Origin: Ixodes scapularis
Taxonomy: Eukaryota > Arthropoda > Arachnida > Ixodida > Ixodidae
DNA: 64,000 nucleotides
Direction of reading: 5' to 3'
Assembly: GCF_016920785.2 (NCBI RefSeq)
Contig: NW_024609835.1
Span: forward strand, 171,798,995 to 171,862,994
Position numbers and translations under genes: made by a program. Each line of letters opens with the position of its first letter. Position 1 is the stretch's first letter. Below, in pieces: positions 52,631 through 63,023 of the stretch. Below the pieces are notes generated by a model. That model made no database searches, was not told where the DNA came from, and saw only the letters and a program-made list of their open reading frames with translations.

Positions 52631-55600
52631 CCCCATGGTGCGTCCTTCACAAGACGGAATTATACAGTGGAACTGTAGGGGCCTTACCTCTAAAATTGGA
52701 GAAATCAAAACGAAACTCCTGTACAACAAGCTACATGCATGGGCTTTTCTTCTCCAAGAGCACAATAAACTATGTAATTTATCCCAGTTTATTGGGTACG
52801 ATCATCCATCTATCCCTGATCAGCGCGTAACCTCAACTATGTCAGCACCGGGAAAAGCAGCAATATATGTATCGGCTAGAATACCACAAACGTCCATTGA
52901 TCTTGGAAAATGGTGTAACTGTAACCAAGAAGTTGTCGGTGTGCTCACATGTCCTGTCAAGACACCTGTCATTCTTATATCATTCTACGCTAGACCACGA
53001 CGCACTAGAGTCAACCTGGGATGGATACGGCACCTCCGCTCAACGTATCCGGGGGTCCCTATCCTCGTGGGCGGAGACTTCAATGCTCCCCACAGGGAAT
53101 GGGGATACCAGTACAACACCCGAAGAGGGGATCAAGTTAGGAATACCATGGTAGACGCCGCATTCACACTACTCAACCAGCCGGGGGTATCAACCTGCAT
53201 TGCATCAACGACCGCTAGGACCCATGCCCCCGACCTCACTTGGTGGATTGGCCCTGGAGTGCCGCAATGGCGCGCGGAACCAGACACCTGGGGCAGTGAC
53301 CACATGCCAATAAAGATCGGCCTTCACAGTGCTTGCCTCAAAAAAATCCGGCGTCGGGTGACGGTCACACACTGGGATAAGCTTCGAGAAGCATCGGCCA
53401 CGATGATCCCTACTGATCCTACGGAGCTCCTTCCAGCTCTGCAACAGCTCCTTCGGGATTCGATCATCACTACGACGGTGGATGAAGACCAACCACAACC
53501 AGACCTTACCCTTCTACAGCTATGGGCAAAGCGCCGGCAGGCAGACGTGGCTGCGTCTAGGAACCCAACTACGCCGGGTGGTCGATCTGGTGTCAACCAT
53601 CTTGCGGCTGAAGCGCGCCGGCACGAAAAACGGCTTTCCAGACAGCGGTGGTATGAGTGGTGTGATAGTCTTGGGACCGGTACTGGAAACAAAGCTCTAT
53701 GGCGCACATATCACTCCATGGAGCAAGGGGGAAAACAGCCCGACCCAGCTGCGTGTGTTCGTCTCGCACTGCAAACCACACCGAAAGATTTTGCAACTTA
53801 TGCGGCTCGAACATTCTTCCCCAAATATGACCAGACTTCACCCATTCAATGCCCCGATATTGACGAGCCCGACTCCACCTCCCAGGCAGACATTTCTAGT
53901 CCTTTTAACATGGCTGAACTTATTGCGGCGATTGAAACTGCTAAGAAACGCACGACCCCCGGTCACGATGGTGTCCCTACTGAGGTGTTCCAAAACCTAG
54001 AAGGTCCGGCTCTTGACACACTTCTAGAGGCAATCAATCAAGTATGGGAGACAGGAGATATCCCCTCTGACTGGAAACATTCCATTGTTGTTCCTATCCC
54101 GAAGCCAGGAAAGACACCCGACAATCTCCAAGCGTTACGACCGATTTCGCTTACACCAACGATTTGCAAGCTTGTAGAGAGGATGCTGGCCACACGAGTA
54201 TCCTGGTGGCTCGAAAGATACGGAAAATATCACCCCGCACAAATCGGCTTCCGACCGTACTTGGGGACCGAGGAAGGCCTGTCGATTCTAGCGGACGACA
54301 TCATACAGGTGTCACCTCACAGTCAGCTTGTACGCACGGTGGTAGCTTTAGACATTGCCAAAGCGTACGACAATATTGATCACAGAGTCATAATGAGCAA
54401 CCTCATAGAGCTGGGGCTTCCTCCGCGGGTCACACGATTTGTTTACTCCTTCCTTAGGAATCGAACATTTGCTATAAGGGTGGATGGACAACAAGAAGGA
54501 TGCTTTACGTCCAATAGGGGGGTCCCCCAAGGCTCCGTCTTGGCTCCACTTCTTTTTAACATTGCACTTATACCTCTGGCATGGCAACTCCATCGGGTAC
54601 TGGACGTCATATTTCTCGTCTATGCTGACGACGTCACATTATGGACAACTCACAAGGACCTCTCTAGGCAAGCCAAACAACTTCAAGAAGCCCTTGACAT
54701 TCTTTTGAGTTATTCACAACGAGCCGGGCTGGAAATTTCTTCGCAAAAATCTAGCTACGTTGTGGTAGCAAACAAGGCGGGACGTAAGAAATTTACCCAG
54801 GCCCCCTTTCAACTCAGGCTGGGTGCTATAACAATACCTGAGACTACGAATGTCCGGATATTGGGCCTGGATATACACCAGTCAGGAAGTGGAACTCAAT
54901 GGCTCCGAAAGATTAAGCAAACATCTGCTACCACTCTCCATCTCATTCGACGCATAGCACCGAAAGCGGGTGGTGCCCGTACAGACATTGCTCGACGGCT
55001 GGTGCGTGCCATCTTGCAACCGCGAATAATTTACCAAGCGCAATTCCATCGACTCACGGCGGCACAGTGGTCACAATTGGAAACCATTAATCGTGACGCA
55101 ATGCGCGCCATCACGGCGCTACCTCGGATTACTCCAATTCCAACCCTACAGGAACACGCGAGTCTCAACACAATCACGGAACTCATCTCTCAGCGAGAAC
55201 AGGCAAGGGAAATTAAAAAACAGTTTGTACCAGCGGTTGCTGCGCTACATGCGCATTTTCAACGTGGCCCCCCGCTGAACATGCAGTCGGAGACGATACC
55301 TCCATGGAAATTCACCTACATTACCACCAACAAACCGACCAAGTTACGACGTCGCGATCAGGGGGGCACACCCTCCCAACGTCCCTGCCCCGAAACCCAA
55401 CATGACGACCACTGTCAAGTTTACACGGATGCAGCGATCTTCCCAGACGGTGGCCGAGTCTCATTCCTCAGCTCCACACATACATGCATCCAGGGGCATC
55501 AGCGATATACATCTCAGGAAGCCGACCCACTTGTCATGGAACTACAGGCCATTCACGACGCCATACAAGCAGTGACCACCAAGCTGCCGACAATCCGCCA

Positions 55601-56237
55601 TCTTCACATTTTTACAGACTCCTTAGCGGCAATTCGAGAGCTCAAAAAGGTTTCCAAAGCAATGGAACTGTGTCAAAGGATACACACCCTTCACCGCAAT
55701 ACTTCGACCTGCATTAAGGTGTACTGGATTCAAGGTCATGCCACGAACCAATACAACCTTGCAGCTGATCAACAGGCACACTTTCCATCTGATCCCGATC
55801 TCCCTCCCCTCCCCCTCCCGTCCGAACCCCTTTCCCTCCTCCACGCCTGTAAACACTCTCTCCGGCAGGACACACGCGCTCTTATCCCCCCGTGTGTCTG
55901 CTCCCTCCCCCGTTATCTCACCAGGGTGGAGGAAGTTGTGCTTCGGAGACTGCGGGCTGGGGTGGCCCTTACACCGGCTGTAACCTGCACATGGAGCTCT
56001 CCACCCGGCACACGACGGGCAACATGCCCCAAGTGTCCCCTAGACGCGACGGAAGCGGATGTGCGTCACCTTATATGGACTTGTCCTGGCTTACAGACTG
56101 AGCGCACTCGCCTACTTACAGCTGCAGGTCTCCAACACAGTGCACCCACCAGCTACCATAAGTGGCTGCATGACAACAACTATCACAAGACATTGCTTCA
56201 ATTCATCCATACCACAGGTCTTGTAGCATACATATAA
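52623..56237 (+). CDS. LINE-3 ORF2: endonuclease, reverse transcriptase, RNase H, C-terminal zinc motif
   Basis: 1204 codons from ATG 52623, which overlaps the ORF1 stop (an ATG at 52605 is also in frame). Endonuclease (about 10-230): IIQWNCRGL, LLQEHN, VGGDFNAPHREWG, WGSDHMPI. RT (about 420-720): TPGHDGVPTEVF, LRPISLTPTICKLVERM, VALDIAKAYDNIDH, RGVPQGSVLAPLLFN and VYADDVTLW (YADD at 54621-54632). RNase H (about 935-1055): VYTDAAIF, MELQAIHDA, IFTDSLAAIRE, IQGHATNQYN..AAD, a full D-E-D-D/H set. C-terminal C-x(n)-CPKCPLDATEADVRHLIWTC. Endonuclease plus RNase H and YADD place it in the I-like group. All catalytic residues are present and there are no stops. Confidence 0.93.
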   Translation: MSNPMVRPSQDGIIQWNCRGLTSKIGEIKTKLLYNKLHAWAFLLQEHNKLCNLSQFIGYDHPSIPDQRVTSTMSAPGKAAIYVSARIPQTSIDLGKWCNCNQEVVGVLTCPVKTPVILISFYARPRRTRVNLGWIRHLRSTYPGVPILVGGDFNAPHREWGYQYNTRRGDQVRNTMVDAAFTLLNQPGVSTCIASTTARTHAPDLTWWIGPGVPQWRAEPDTWGSDHMPIKIGLHSACLKKIRRRVTVTHWDKLREASATMIPTDPTELLPALQQLLRDSIITTTVDEDQPQPDLTLLQLWAKRRQADVAASRNPTTPGGRSGVNHLAAEARRHEKRLSRQRWYEWCDSLGTGTGNKALWRTYHSMEQGGKQPDPAACVRLALQTTPKDFATYAARTFFPKYDQTSPIQCPDIDEPDSTSQADISSPFNMAELIAAIETAKKRTTPGHDGVPTEVFQNLEGPALDTLLEAINQVWETGDIPSDWKHSIVVPIPKPGKTPDNLQALRPISLTPTICKLVERMLATRVSWWLERYGKYHPAQIGFRPYLGTEEGLSILADDIIQVSPHSQLVRTVVALDIAKAYDNIDHRVIMSNLIELGLPPRVTRFVYSFLRNRTFAIRVDGQQEGCFTSNRGVPQGSVLAPLLFNIALIPLAWQLHRVLDVIFLVYADDVTLWTTHKDLSRQAKQLQEALDILLSYSQRAGLEISSQKSSYVVVANKAGRKKFTQAPFQLRLGAITIPETTNVRILGLDIHQSGSGTQWLRKIKQTSATTLHLIRRIAPKAGGARTDIARRLVRAILQPRIIYQAQFHRLTAAQWSQLETINRDAMRAITALPRITPIPTLQEHASLNTITELISQREQAREIKKQFVPAVAALHAHFQRGPPLNMQSETIPPWKFTYITTNKPTKLRRRDQGGTPSQRPCPETQHDDHCQVYTDAAIFPDGGRVSFLSSTHTCIQGHQRYTSQEADPLVMELQAIHDAIQAVTTKLPTIRHLHIFTDSLAAIRELKKVSKAMELCQRIHTLHRNTSTCIKVYWIQGHATNQYNLAADQQAHFPSDPDLPPLPLPSEPLSLLHACKHSLRQDTRALIPPCVCSLPRYLTRVEEVVLRRLRAGVALTPAVTCTWSSPPGTRRATCPKCPLDATEADVRHLIWTCPGLQTERTRLLTAAGLQHSAPTSYHKWLHDNNYHKTLLQFIHTTGLVAYI

Positions 56238-56285
56238 GACATTTATGCCTAAAGGCAACCCCCTACGTAATAAAAAAAAAAAAAA

Positions 56286-56745
56286 AATTGCGAATCTTAC
56301 AATGAGCTGGTAAAGGTAGTGCTGCTGTGCCCTTCACAGGTGCTGAACGTTCTCTGCTTCCGTCGTTTATGCAACGGCCTGTTTGTCCAATGTGGTATTT
56401 ACCGCACAAAAGGAGAATGTGATAGACAACTCCTATTTGGCACCGGGAAGCTCTTGTTCTATGGGAAGTGTCGCATGTTTTCCTTTGGTTTTTTGGAAAC
56501 ATACACAGAGAGTATGCGTTGTTTGGTGCTGAGCAAATTACTTGATTATTCGGTCTTCCTGCGATATTTTCTTATCTTGTGGGTAATCCCGTGGATGTAT
56601 AGTATAACGACGTTCTTTTTTTGGGTATTTTATTTTTCTTCTGAGCCTGGGCCGTTGTGCTTTCAATTTCTTGCATATGTCGCGTAGTCTGCATCGCGTA
56701 GTCTGGAAATCTATTTTTGAAAGCTTTCATGGCTTCTTTTAAACA
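56286..56745 (-). pseudogene. Penelope-like element C, RT end and GIY-YIG N-terminal part
   Basis: Minus strand from about 56745: VVIPYIHGITHKIRKYRRK (linker after RT, about 56630-56570), then TCDTSHRTRASRCQIGVVYH and CGKYHIGQTGRCIND (the GIY-YIG-like YHIGQTGRCINDRLRE block, about 56425-56370), ending PAHCKIRN at the LINE-3 target duplication. Continues at 50928. A frame break lies near 56500. RT proper is absent. Confidence 0.85.
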
Positions 56746-56761
56746 AACCTGTTAAGCATGA

Positions 56762-56784
56762 AAAAAAAAAAAAACACCCTGTAT
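56762..56784. repeat. FB2 end fragment
   Basis: A-run followed by ACACCCTGTA, as at 40345-40362. Too short to prove relationship. Confidence 0.35.
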
Positions 56785-57177
56785 TTTGTTTTACAACCAC
56801 CTCGGTGTTAAAATAGAACACGGAACATTAAACCGTCTTAGTGGCTCCTAGCCAACGCGTTGGCCAATGAATTTATATTTGTCGGGTTCGAATACCGGCC
56901 GAAGTGGCCGCGTTTTGACGGAGGTCAATTTGAGATTTCGGTTGTAGGTCAAAAGGGGTCCGGTGGTGGATATGAACCCGCGATTGTTTTGCTTGTTTTG
57001 CTGGGGCCTGTCAGATGATCGTCGTTGTTTTGGATCGTAAACCTCTGAGATATTATTTGCACCGTTTTACCCTAGTTCAGAGCGAATTTAAAGCTAAGGG
57101 CTGATGAAGCCAATGAAGCAGTGCAAAGGTCATGCAGTTCGTTTTTGTGCCTTTGCGATTGGGCTAAAGAAAGTGCA
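56785..57177. other. no recognisable feature
   Basis: Nothing recognised. Confidence 0.35.
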
Positions 57178-57179
57178 GT

Positions 57180-57560
57180 GGGGGATCGGTGGCCGAGTGT
57201 TTTGGCGCACTGCAGCTCGAAGCACGCGGAGAAATGCGCGAGCGCGAGCTCCGTTCAAAACACGGAGCTCACTCTGCAGAACCTGCACGAGCCCTGAGTT
57301 CAATCCCCCCTCTAGATGAGCATCGCACCGGCGTGCGGTCGTGTATCACTACTATACTCCATCTAATGAGTTGCGTGCAGCAGACGCAAAAGCACAGGTG
57401 CGAGTGTGTGGCTTTCAGATTTACTTCCCTTTCAAGAGCACTCGCAAAAGGCAAGCACATGTGAAAGCCATGCGCCCGCACCGTGCCTTGGCCTTTGCTG
57501 CACACAATTCCTGAGACACAGTATACGTGATGCACGTTAGACCCCCGGCTAGCAGTCGTC
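57180..57560 (+). mobile_element. SINE S-B, copy 5, carrying a MITE insertion
   Basis: Plus strand: GGGGATCGGTGGCCGAGTG head, GAGTTCAATCCCCC (B-box-like), body to GTGTATCACTACTAT (57360), then an interruption, resuming at GTGATGCACGTTAGACCCCC (57528) with the normal SINE tail (GCTAGCAGTCG). Confidence 0.75.
57368..57510. mobile_element. MITE, about 143 bp, inside SINE S-B copy 5
   Basis: Imperfect inverted arms of about 65 bp: GAGTTGCGTGCAGCAG ... GTGTGGCTTTCAG on the left and the complement of GAATTGTGTGCAGCA ... GCATGGCTTTCA on the right. Target duplication not identified. Confidence 0.6.
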
Positions 57561-57564
57561 CTCT

Positions 57565-58605
57565 CATCTACGGCTATATTGTTCTCAAACAATGTAGCTG
57601 TACGAAATACCTGGTGTCTAAAATATAACGATTAATTTTTAATGCGCCATGACATTGCATTTTAATGTGCGCGCGTGTTCGCGTTTTGGTTTTTGTTTAC
57701 ACCTTCGATTAGGCGGCTCTTACTTCTGATGAAAGAGTGTATAGCTGTCGGAGTTTAGGGAAAATATTGTATAACCCAAAAATAAACACGCCAACGCAAA
57801 ACGCACAAATGTTGCGCTTTTCATTAAAAAAAAAATAAGAACGGTTATGACAATTGTCTTTTAAACTCAATAGAAGTTTGCGCCTAAATTACTTTAGGTA
57901 TGAGCGTACCAAAGGCTATAAAAGCGAGCTCCACGATTTGAACGGCTCTACCAACCCCGTGCGCTTGCCCACTGGAAGATTAGTTCAGGGCAGCATGGTC
58001 GTACTTGTTTACAAGCACAGATATGCTGCGAGCGAACCGGAATCTATGGGTTCCGCTTCGCTCGCACCTCTGCTGAAACCAAATACTTCAGTGTATTTGG
58101 TGAAACAAAGCTTACCTTCTTCATGTGTGCAAAGCCCTCAGTTTTCTCGAGACTGCACGCATTTCTATTATTACTGGTTTCGTTTGTAGTCCTCCTACGA
58201 TTCATCTCGTGCTCTTTTGTGTGCGGCGTGCATTAGACACCAAGGTAACCCAAGAGCAAACTATTTCGCTTATTGCAGAAAAACTAATGCTAGTGGCCAC
58301 GCCTGTCACAATCAGCGCACTTCACATATGGTTGGTAGTCTAGGTAACCATGTTGTTCTTCGAGAAGAACTGCGACGGTATAAAATCACTTGGCAGAAAA
58401 CACTCTGTCATCACGCGCTCAGTTGCAAACACTTGGCAGCCAGTGAATACTCATCATCCGAGCCAAGATTATAAGTATCTGTCAGCAGGTGGAGTTTTTC
58501 TATTGACCCAGAATTAGAGTGTTTCCTATTTTATATTGTAAGCAATTAGGAGACAGCTACACCAAGCCTCAAGGTACTAAGGTAGTAATATGAATATTCA
58601 AACGT
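57565..58605. other. no recognisable feature
   Basis: A 111-codon frame (57854-58189, plus) shows no domain. Confidence 0.35.
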
Positions 58606-58609
58606 TACG

Positions 58610-59449
58610 GCCTGAGCAATATGAGAACTTTCGACGCACCCTTAATCAGCAGTAAAAGCGTATGCCCAGCACGCTCTTTCAGTTCACGGAATTCTCCTTA
58701 TACTGCAGCACGGATGTTGCGCCCGTTATACGTTACGATGAATTTCGCACATTCATCGAGTTTCTCCAGTCACGGCACATTACGTCCAGCATAGCTGAAA
58801 TGTTCACAGCACTGTGACTGGCAGCCACGTGTCGAGTGTTCATTGTGAACCACTTCATCGTGAATTTTGGAGTGAAAAGATGGCAGGTGAAGCTCACGTA
58901 ACCTTCATTCGCGAGCGATGTCCACATGTCGGTTGTGAAGGCAACAGCGGTGGTGCCGCCTTCAAACGCACTGTTGAGCTCTGCCTTTCACTTCTTTCGG
59001 GTGTCGTCATACATCCGTGGCACAAGCACGAGCGAGAGTGTTTAGCGGAATGGTAGGCGATATTTGGGAACGTCATCTGTCAGAAGTTCTTTGAAGCCGC
59101 GGTCTTCCACATGTGCTGTAAGGCTGTATACCAAGCGTCACCATGGCGGCCACCTTGTTATTTAGCGCTCGCACCCTCACCGTCACCGTCAGCGTGGGTT
59201 GATCAGCAGTAATCCGACGACACTCTTTCAACAACGCAGGATCAGGATGTAGTCTAGATGTTTGACAAGGGGCGTTGCCGTACCTATGGGCGCTTTAAGC
59301 GTTGCCTCGCATGCCGTATATTGCGCCATCAACGCCGTCATTTTCGCAAAATATTTCCAGCCAGTGCTCCTCTCTGTTCGTTTTAGTGCCGATTCCCGTT
59401 CGTTTCTTCGCTTCGCAGACGGTTCCCCGCAAGTACCTCCATCCGCCAT
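58610..59449 (-). pseudogene. hAT transposase N-terminal half with BED finger
   Basis: Minus strand from ATG 59449: MADGGTCGEPSAKRRNERES, then GWKYFAKM ... CEATLKAPIGTATPLVKHLD, a BED zinc finger (the first Cys position reads Tyr). After a break, the transposase core: AELNSAFEGGTTAVAFTTDM, WTSLANEGYVSFTCHLF (WTS and Y-S-T-H are hAT landmarks, about 58940-58890), NTRHVAASHSAVNI, MCRDW, then VTYNGRNIRAAV (VTDNGRNI expected, so a catalytic Asp is changed, about 58735). The rest is missing. Confidence 0.8.
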
Positions 59450-59639
59450 AACACGGGTGGGCGAACGGGAGGGAGCAGTTTAAAAAGTCAGGAGTCACAA
59501 GGGAACAGAAACTCGCAGATTACCGCTACCAGCACCGACGCGACCAGTTTAGGTTGAAGCCGCCGTGCAGCTATGTCGCTGTCAATGGGCGTTACTTACC
59601 AAAACCGAAGCCAAAAGCAAAACTTACGCTTGGGAATAC

Positions 59640-60311
59640 GCTCTAAAATATTCGATTGATTTCGAATATTCGTGTCGCGGCGAATATTCGAAAAATACCA
59701 ATCAAATGCGAATATTAAAGGCGGGGGGGGGGGGGGGGGGGTGCAACGATTTCCGGACTTCGGTCAAAGATTTTTGGAAGTTGCCCTCTGACACTTCTGA
59801 AGTAAAGAACAGAAAACCAATTTCGCCTGCGTGTCCTAGTGGTTGCGTAAAAAAAAGATAAAGATTGGCAATTCGGGCACCCCCCAACTCACTTCCAGCC
59901 TTCAGGGCCACACCTGGTCCCACTTCTAGTGACGTAATTCGGAGCGCCGTGTAGCTTCCCGTGTGCTATCTCGGAGTCGGAGGACGCTTCCTCTCCCCCT
60001 CTCTGCTGACATTAGCGGGCGTTGTGCTGCAGCTTAGAGCCGAGCGAGGCCACGTAATCTTTTCGCCGTAGTTCCTTCGGCTGCCACTTGAGGCTGCAGG
60101 TGGGGGAAAAAGCTTGACTTTTGCTTTGCGATTATGCAGCGGAATCGCGACATTTTTAATGAAGGAGGTGTTTTCTTTATCCTCCGGGACACTAAAACAA
60201 CGTAAAAATGACGAGATGATAATTCTTTTAATCATAAAATCGCTGTACCGCTCTTTTAAATGTATAATATTACCTTCGTATTCGAAATTTCGAATATTTG
60301 CCCACCCCTAA
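59640..60311. repeat. hAT-like end(s) with CGAATATTCG motifs
   Basis: CGAATATTCG-type palindromes cluster at 59645-59715 and again at 60276-60300, and the right end reads (reverse complement) AGGGGTGGGCAAATATTCGA, similar to termini of many hAT MITEs. The left terminus is not seen. A poly(G) run lies at 59723-59740. Confidence 0.45.
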
Positions 60312-60326
60312 TATATATATATATAT

Positions 60327-61532
60327 CAGTGTGTCGAACCGAAAAATACGGGTTCGGTTACGGTTCAGGATCAGGTAAATTTATTTTGTTCCGGTTCAGT
60401 TCCGGTTCGATTAATTCGATCCGCGAACCGGTTCGCGAACCGGTTTGGGGCGCTGAACCGGTTCGCGAACCGGTTCGGAAGTTTTAAATGACAAATTGCA
60501 ACATCAAAATAAATTACAAATAAAACATCTGAAATCAGCACATACGAAACGGGATACATCGTAGTGTAAGGCTCAGGGATTTCTACCAGGAATGGTTCTT
60601 TTATGTGCACTCAAAGGTTACCTCACCGACGTTTACGCATTCGGACTTCATCTAATTGGGTCCGACGCAGTAGCTGTAAAATCCGCGACCTCCTTACAAA
60701 CCCACTTACAAGTAGAACTCGCTAATTATCCCGCCACCTCGGCGTGTAAGCAATTGAAGGAACAGTGGGGAGAAAATACAACTTTCTTTATTTGAACTAG
60801 CCTTCGGTAACTCAAATTAGATCCTTAAAGAAGTTTTCATTAAACAAGATACGGAATATGAAAAACACTTCACCGAACGCAACGCCAGAAGGACGTAATA
60901 GGATAAATATTAAAATAGAACAGTGCGCTGTCTCACAAATATGTTAGCTTCTAAGTGCCTATACGAAACCGGATGCATTATTATCAAACTCCACAGCCTT
61001 TTCTTTTCTCATTCCGATGGAAGCAAGCTTCAAGAACTCGCGCGTTCTAGAAACGTGTTATGAAATGAGCACACAGCAGCATTTAAGATTTACGAGATTG
61101 TAAAAAAATAAAATCCCGTGACGCGATTTTTTTTTTTGTTTATTTGCACAGCCTTTTAATTGTTTTTCTTCCGTGCAAGCCGCGACCAGCGCAATACTGG
61201 TTCCTATGTCAAGGTTCATGGATGCAGCGTTTGTCAAGATTCATGGATGCAGCGTTTATATTCCTAAGACTGAGTGAAGAAGAAAAATATGTAAGCGAGG
61301 TGTGTTTCAATTGACGGCACTTAAAAAACAAATGGCATTGATAGCACATTCATTGTCAACAGCGCGTGGCCGAACCGTTTTGACATGAGCCGGTAACCGT
61401 TATTTTTTTCCGGTTCAGTTCCGGTTCGGGTTCATCGCGATAACAATATAACGGTTCGGGTTCGGGTTCAGTTCCGGAAAAAATACCGGTTTGGTTCCGG
61501 TTTTCGGTTCGGTTCGGTTCCGGTTCGACACC

Positions 61533-61535
<3 letters not shown>
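60327..61535. mobile_element. hAT-like non-autonomous element with GAACCGG arrays (1209 bp)
   Basis: Left end CAGTGTGTCGAACCGAA, right end (reverse complement) CAGGGTGTCGAACCGGAA; 8 bases of ATATATAT on each side (60319-60326, 61536-61543) fit a hAT duplication in a TA tract. About 150 bp at each end are packed with GAACCGG/CCGGTTC motifs in both orientations. The AT-rich interior has no transposase. Confidence 0.8.

Positions 61536-61575
<40 letters not shown>
61536..61575. repeat. (TA)n microsatellite
   Basis: TA dinucleotides continuing after the hAT-like element. Confidence 0.95.
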
Positions 61576-61576
<1 letters not shown>

Positions 61577-61854
61577 TAATATATATTTGGTACGTCCGCA
61601 CTTGATTTTTGTTTTTTTGCGTGCGCACTTTTTTATTTTTTCTTATATATAAATGCGCCATCTTTCCGGCGTCACAGAATCAGCCAGCGAGAGACGTGCG
61701 CTTCGATAACCATACGCAGTTGCTTGGAAATAGCAAACATGACGTAGGTGTAACATGGCACAGCAACGAAGACCATACAGAAAGGAACGAACAACACATG
61801 ACATATTTTTACATGCTTTCTGTGTTGTTACTGTGTTGTTCGTTGCCCTCCTTA

Positions 61855-62249
61855 AGGCTCGTTCACACAGACTCTTTTTCTTACGTTGCGTTACGAAACC
61901 TGGAAATCTGTGCTTCGTACTAAGCGTGGCTACCAATTCAAGGAGATAGCCTGGCACGCGACGTTCGAGACACGAATGTTTCGGCGACTTAGACGAAACG
62001 TAAGAAAACGGTGCTGTGTGGCAAGTTGAACCTAGCTGAACTCCTTACGTTACGTTACGTCGAGCCTTGTGTCCTTGGTTGCCAGGGTAACTCACCGTCC
62101 TAGCTCGTCGTCACCGAAACCTTCGTGTCTCGAAAGTCGCGTGCCAGGCTATCTCCTTGAATTGCTAGCCACGCTTGATACGAAGCGCAAATTTTCCGGT
62201 GACTTTTCGTAACGCAACGTAAGAAAACTGGTCTGTGTGAACGAGCTTT
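61855..62249. mobile_element. TTA-flanked MITE (PIF/Harbinger-like), 395 bp
   Basis: Ends AGGCTCGTTCACACAGAC and AAGCTCGTTCACACAGAC (reverse complement), 17 of 18 matching; TTA at 61852-61854 and 62250-62252. Subterminal TTACGTTACG motifs in both orientations. Confidence 0.8.
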
Positions 62250-62519
62250 TAGACGTAACGTAAGAAAACGGTGCTGTGTAAAAAGTTGAACCGAGCTCAA
62301 CTCCTTACGTTACGTTACGACCAGCCCTGTGTCCTTCGTTGCCACGGTAACTCACCGTCCTAGCTCGTCGTCACCAAAACATTAGTGTCTCAAATGCTGC
62401 GCGCCAGGCTATCTCCTTAAATTGGTATCCACGCTTAATACGAAGCACAGATTTCCCGGTGACTTTTCGTAACGTGGCGTAACGTAACATAAGAAAATGG
62501 GTCTGTGTGAACGAGCCTT
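62250..62519. repeat. partial direct repeat of the preceding MITE
   Basis: Repeats 61988-62249 (ACGTAAGAAAACGGTGCTGT ... TCTGTGTGAACGAGC) directly after its end, so this is a second right-hand part in tandem. Confidence 0.75.
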
Positions 62520-62521
62520 CA

Positions 62522-62727
62522 AGGCTCATTCACACCGCTCCATTTTCTTACGTCAAGTTACGTTACGAAATATTACGGTGAAGTCGCCTGGACCTCAGGG
62601 CTTCATATTAAGTGAGGCTACCGGTTTCAGGAGAAAGCGTGACACGCAACATTCGAGACACGAATGTTTCGGTGACTTATGCGTAACGTAGCTTAACGTA
62701 AGAAAATGGGGCAGTGTGAATAAGCAT
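62522..62727. mobile_element. related TTA-flanked MITE, 206 bp
   Basis: Left end AGGCTCATTCACACC, right end GTGTGAATAAGCAT followed by TTA (62728-62730). Contains the same GTTACGTTACG and CGAGACACGAATGTTTCGG blocks as 61855-62249. The left TTA is not preserved. Confidence 0.6.
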
Positions 62728-62730
62728 TTA

Positions 62731-63020
62731 GTCTTCCTTCTTTTGGGCTATAGATCATTTGCTATATTGCCCGACCATCTAGGAGAATGCAGGGATATGT
62801 GTTCCCCGCGCCACACGCGCACGCCTTCCCCGTATAAAAGATTCAAAGTAGATAACCAAAACAAAGCGTTGTCGCACGCGCGTGCAAGATGCCATTTGTT
62901 TTAGATATTCGCTTAGAAAACTTACTACTGCTGAGGCCAGCACGTGCGGCGCGTGGGACACCAATCCCTGCATTATCCTTGATGCTTGGGTATTTTAGCA
63001 ATAGGTCTAGTGTATTTATA
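62731..63020. other. no recognisable feature
   Basis: Nothing recognised. Confidence 0.35.
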
Positions 63021-63023
63021 TTA

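Larger units (their letters stand above)
50929..56287 (+). mobile_element. full-length I-type LINE (LINE-3) with intact ORFs
   Basis: Begins GGGGAGGCGCTGCGAG at 50929 and ends in a poly(A) tail (56272-56287). AATTGCGAATCTT occurs at 50916-50928 and again at 56286-56298 (first AA shared with the tail), an 11-13-bp target duplication. It contains a 5'UTR (328 bp), ORF1 and ORF2 that overlap by 8 bases, a short 3'UTR and AATAAA at the tail. It lies inside a Penelope endonuclease gene. With both ORFs open and all catalytic residues visible it may still be able to transpose. Confidence 0.92.

Noticed and set aside
53482..54000. 172-codon plus-strand frame
   Set aside because: Out-of-frame shadow of LINE-3 ORF2.
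57854..58189. 111-codon frame as a gene
   Set aside because: No recognisable domain, and the surrounding DNA shows no gene structure.
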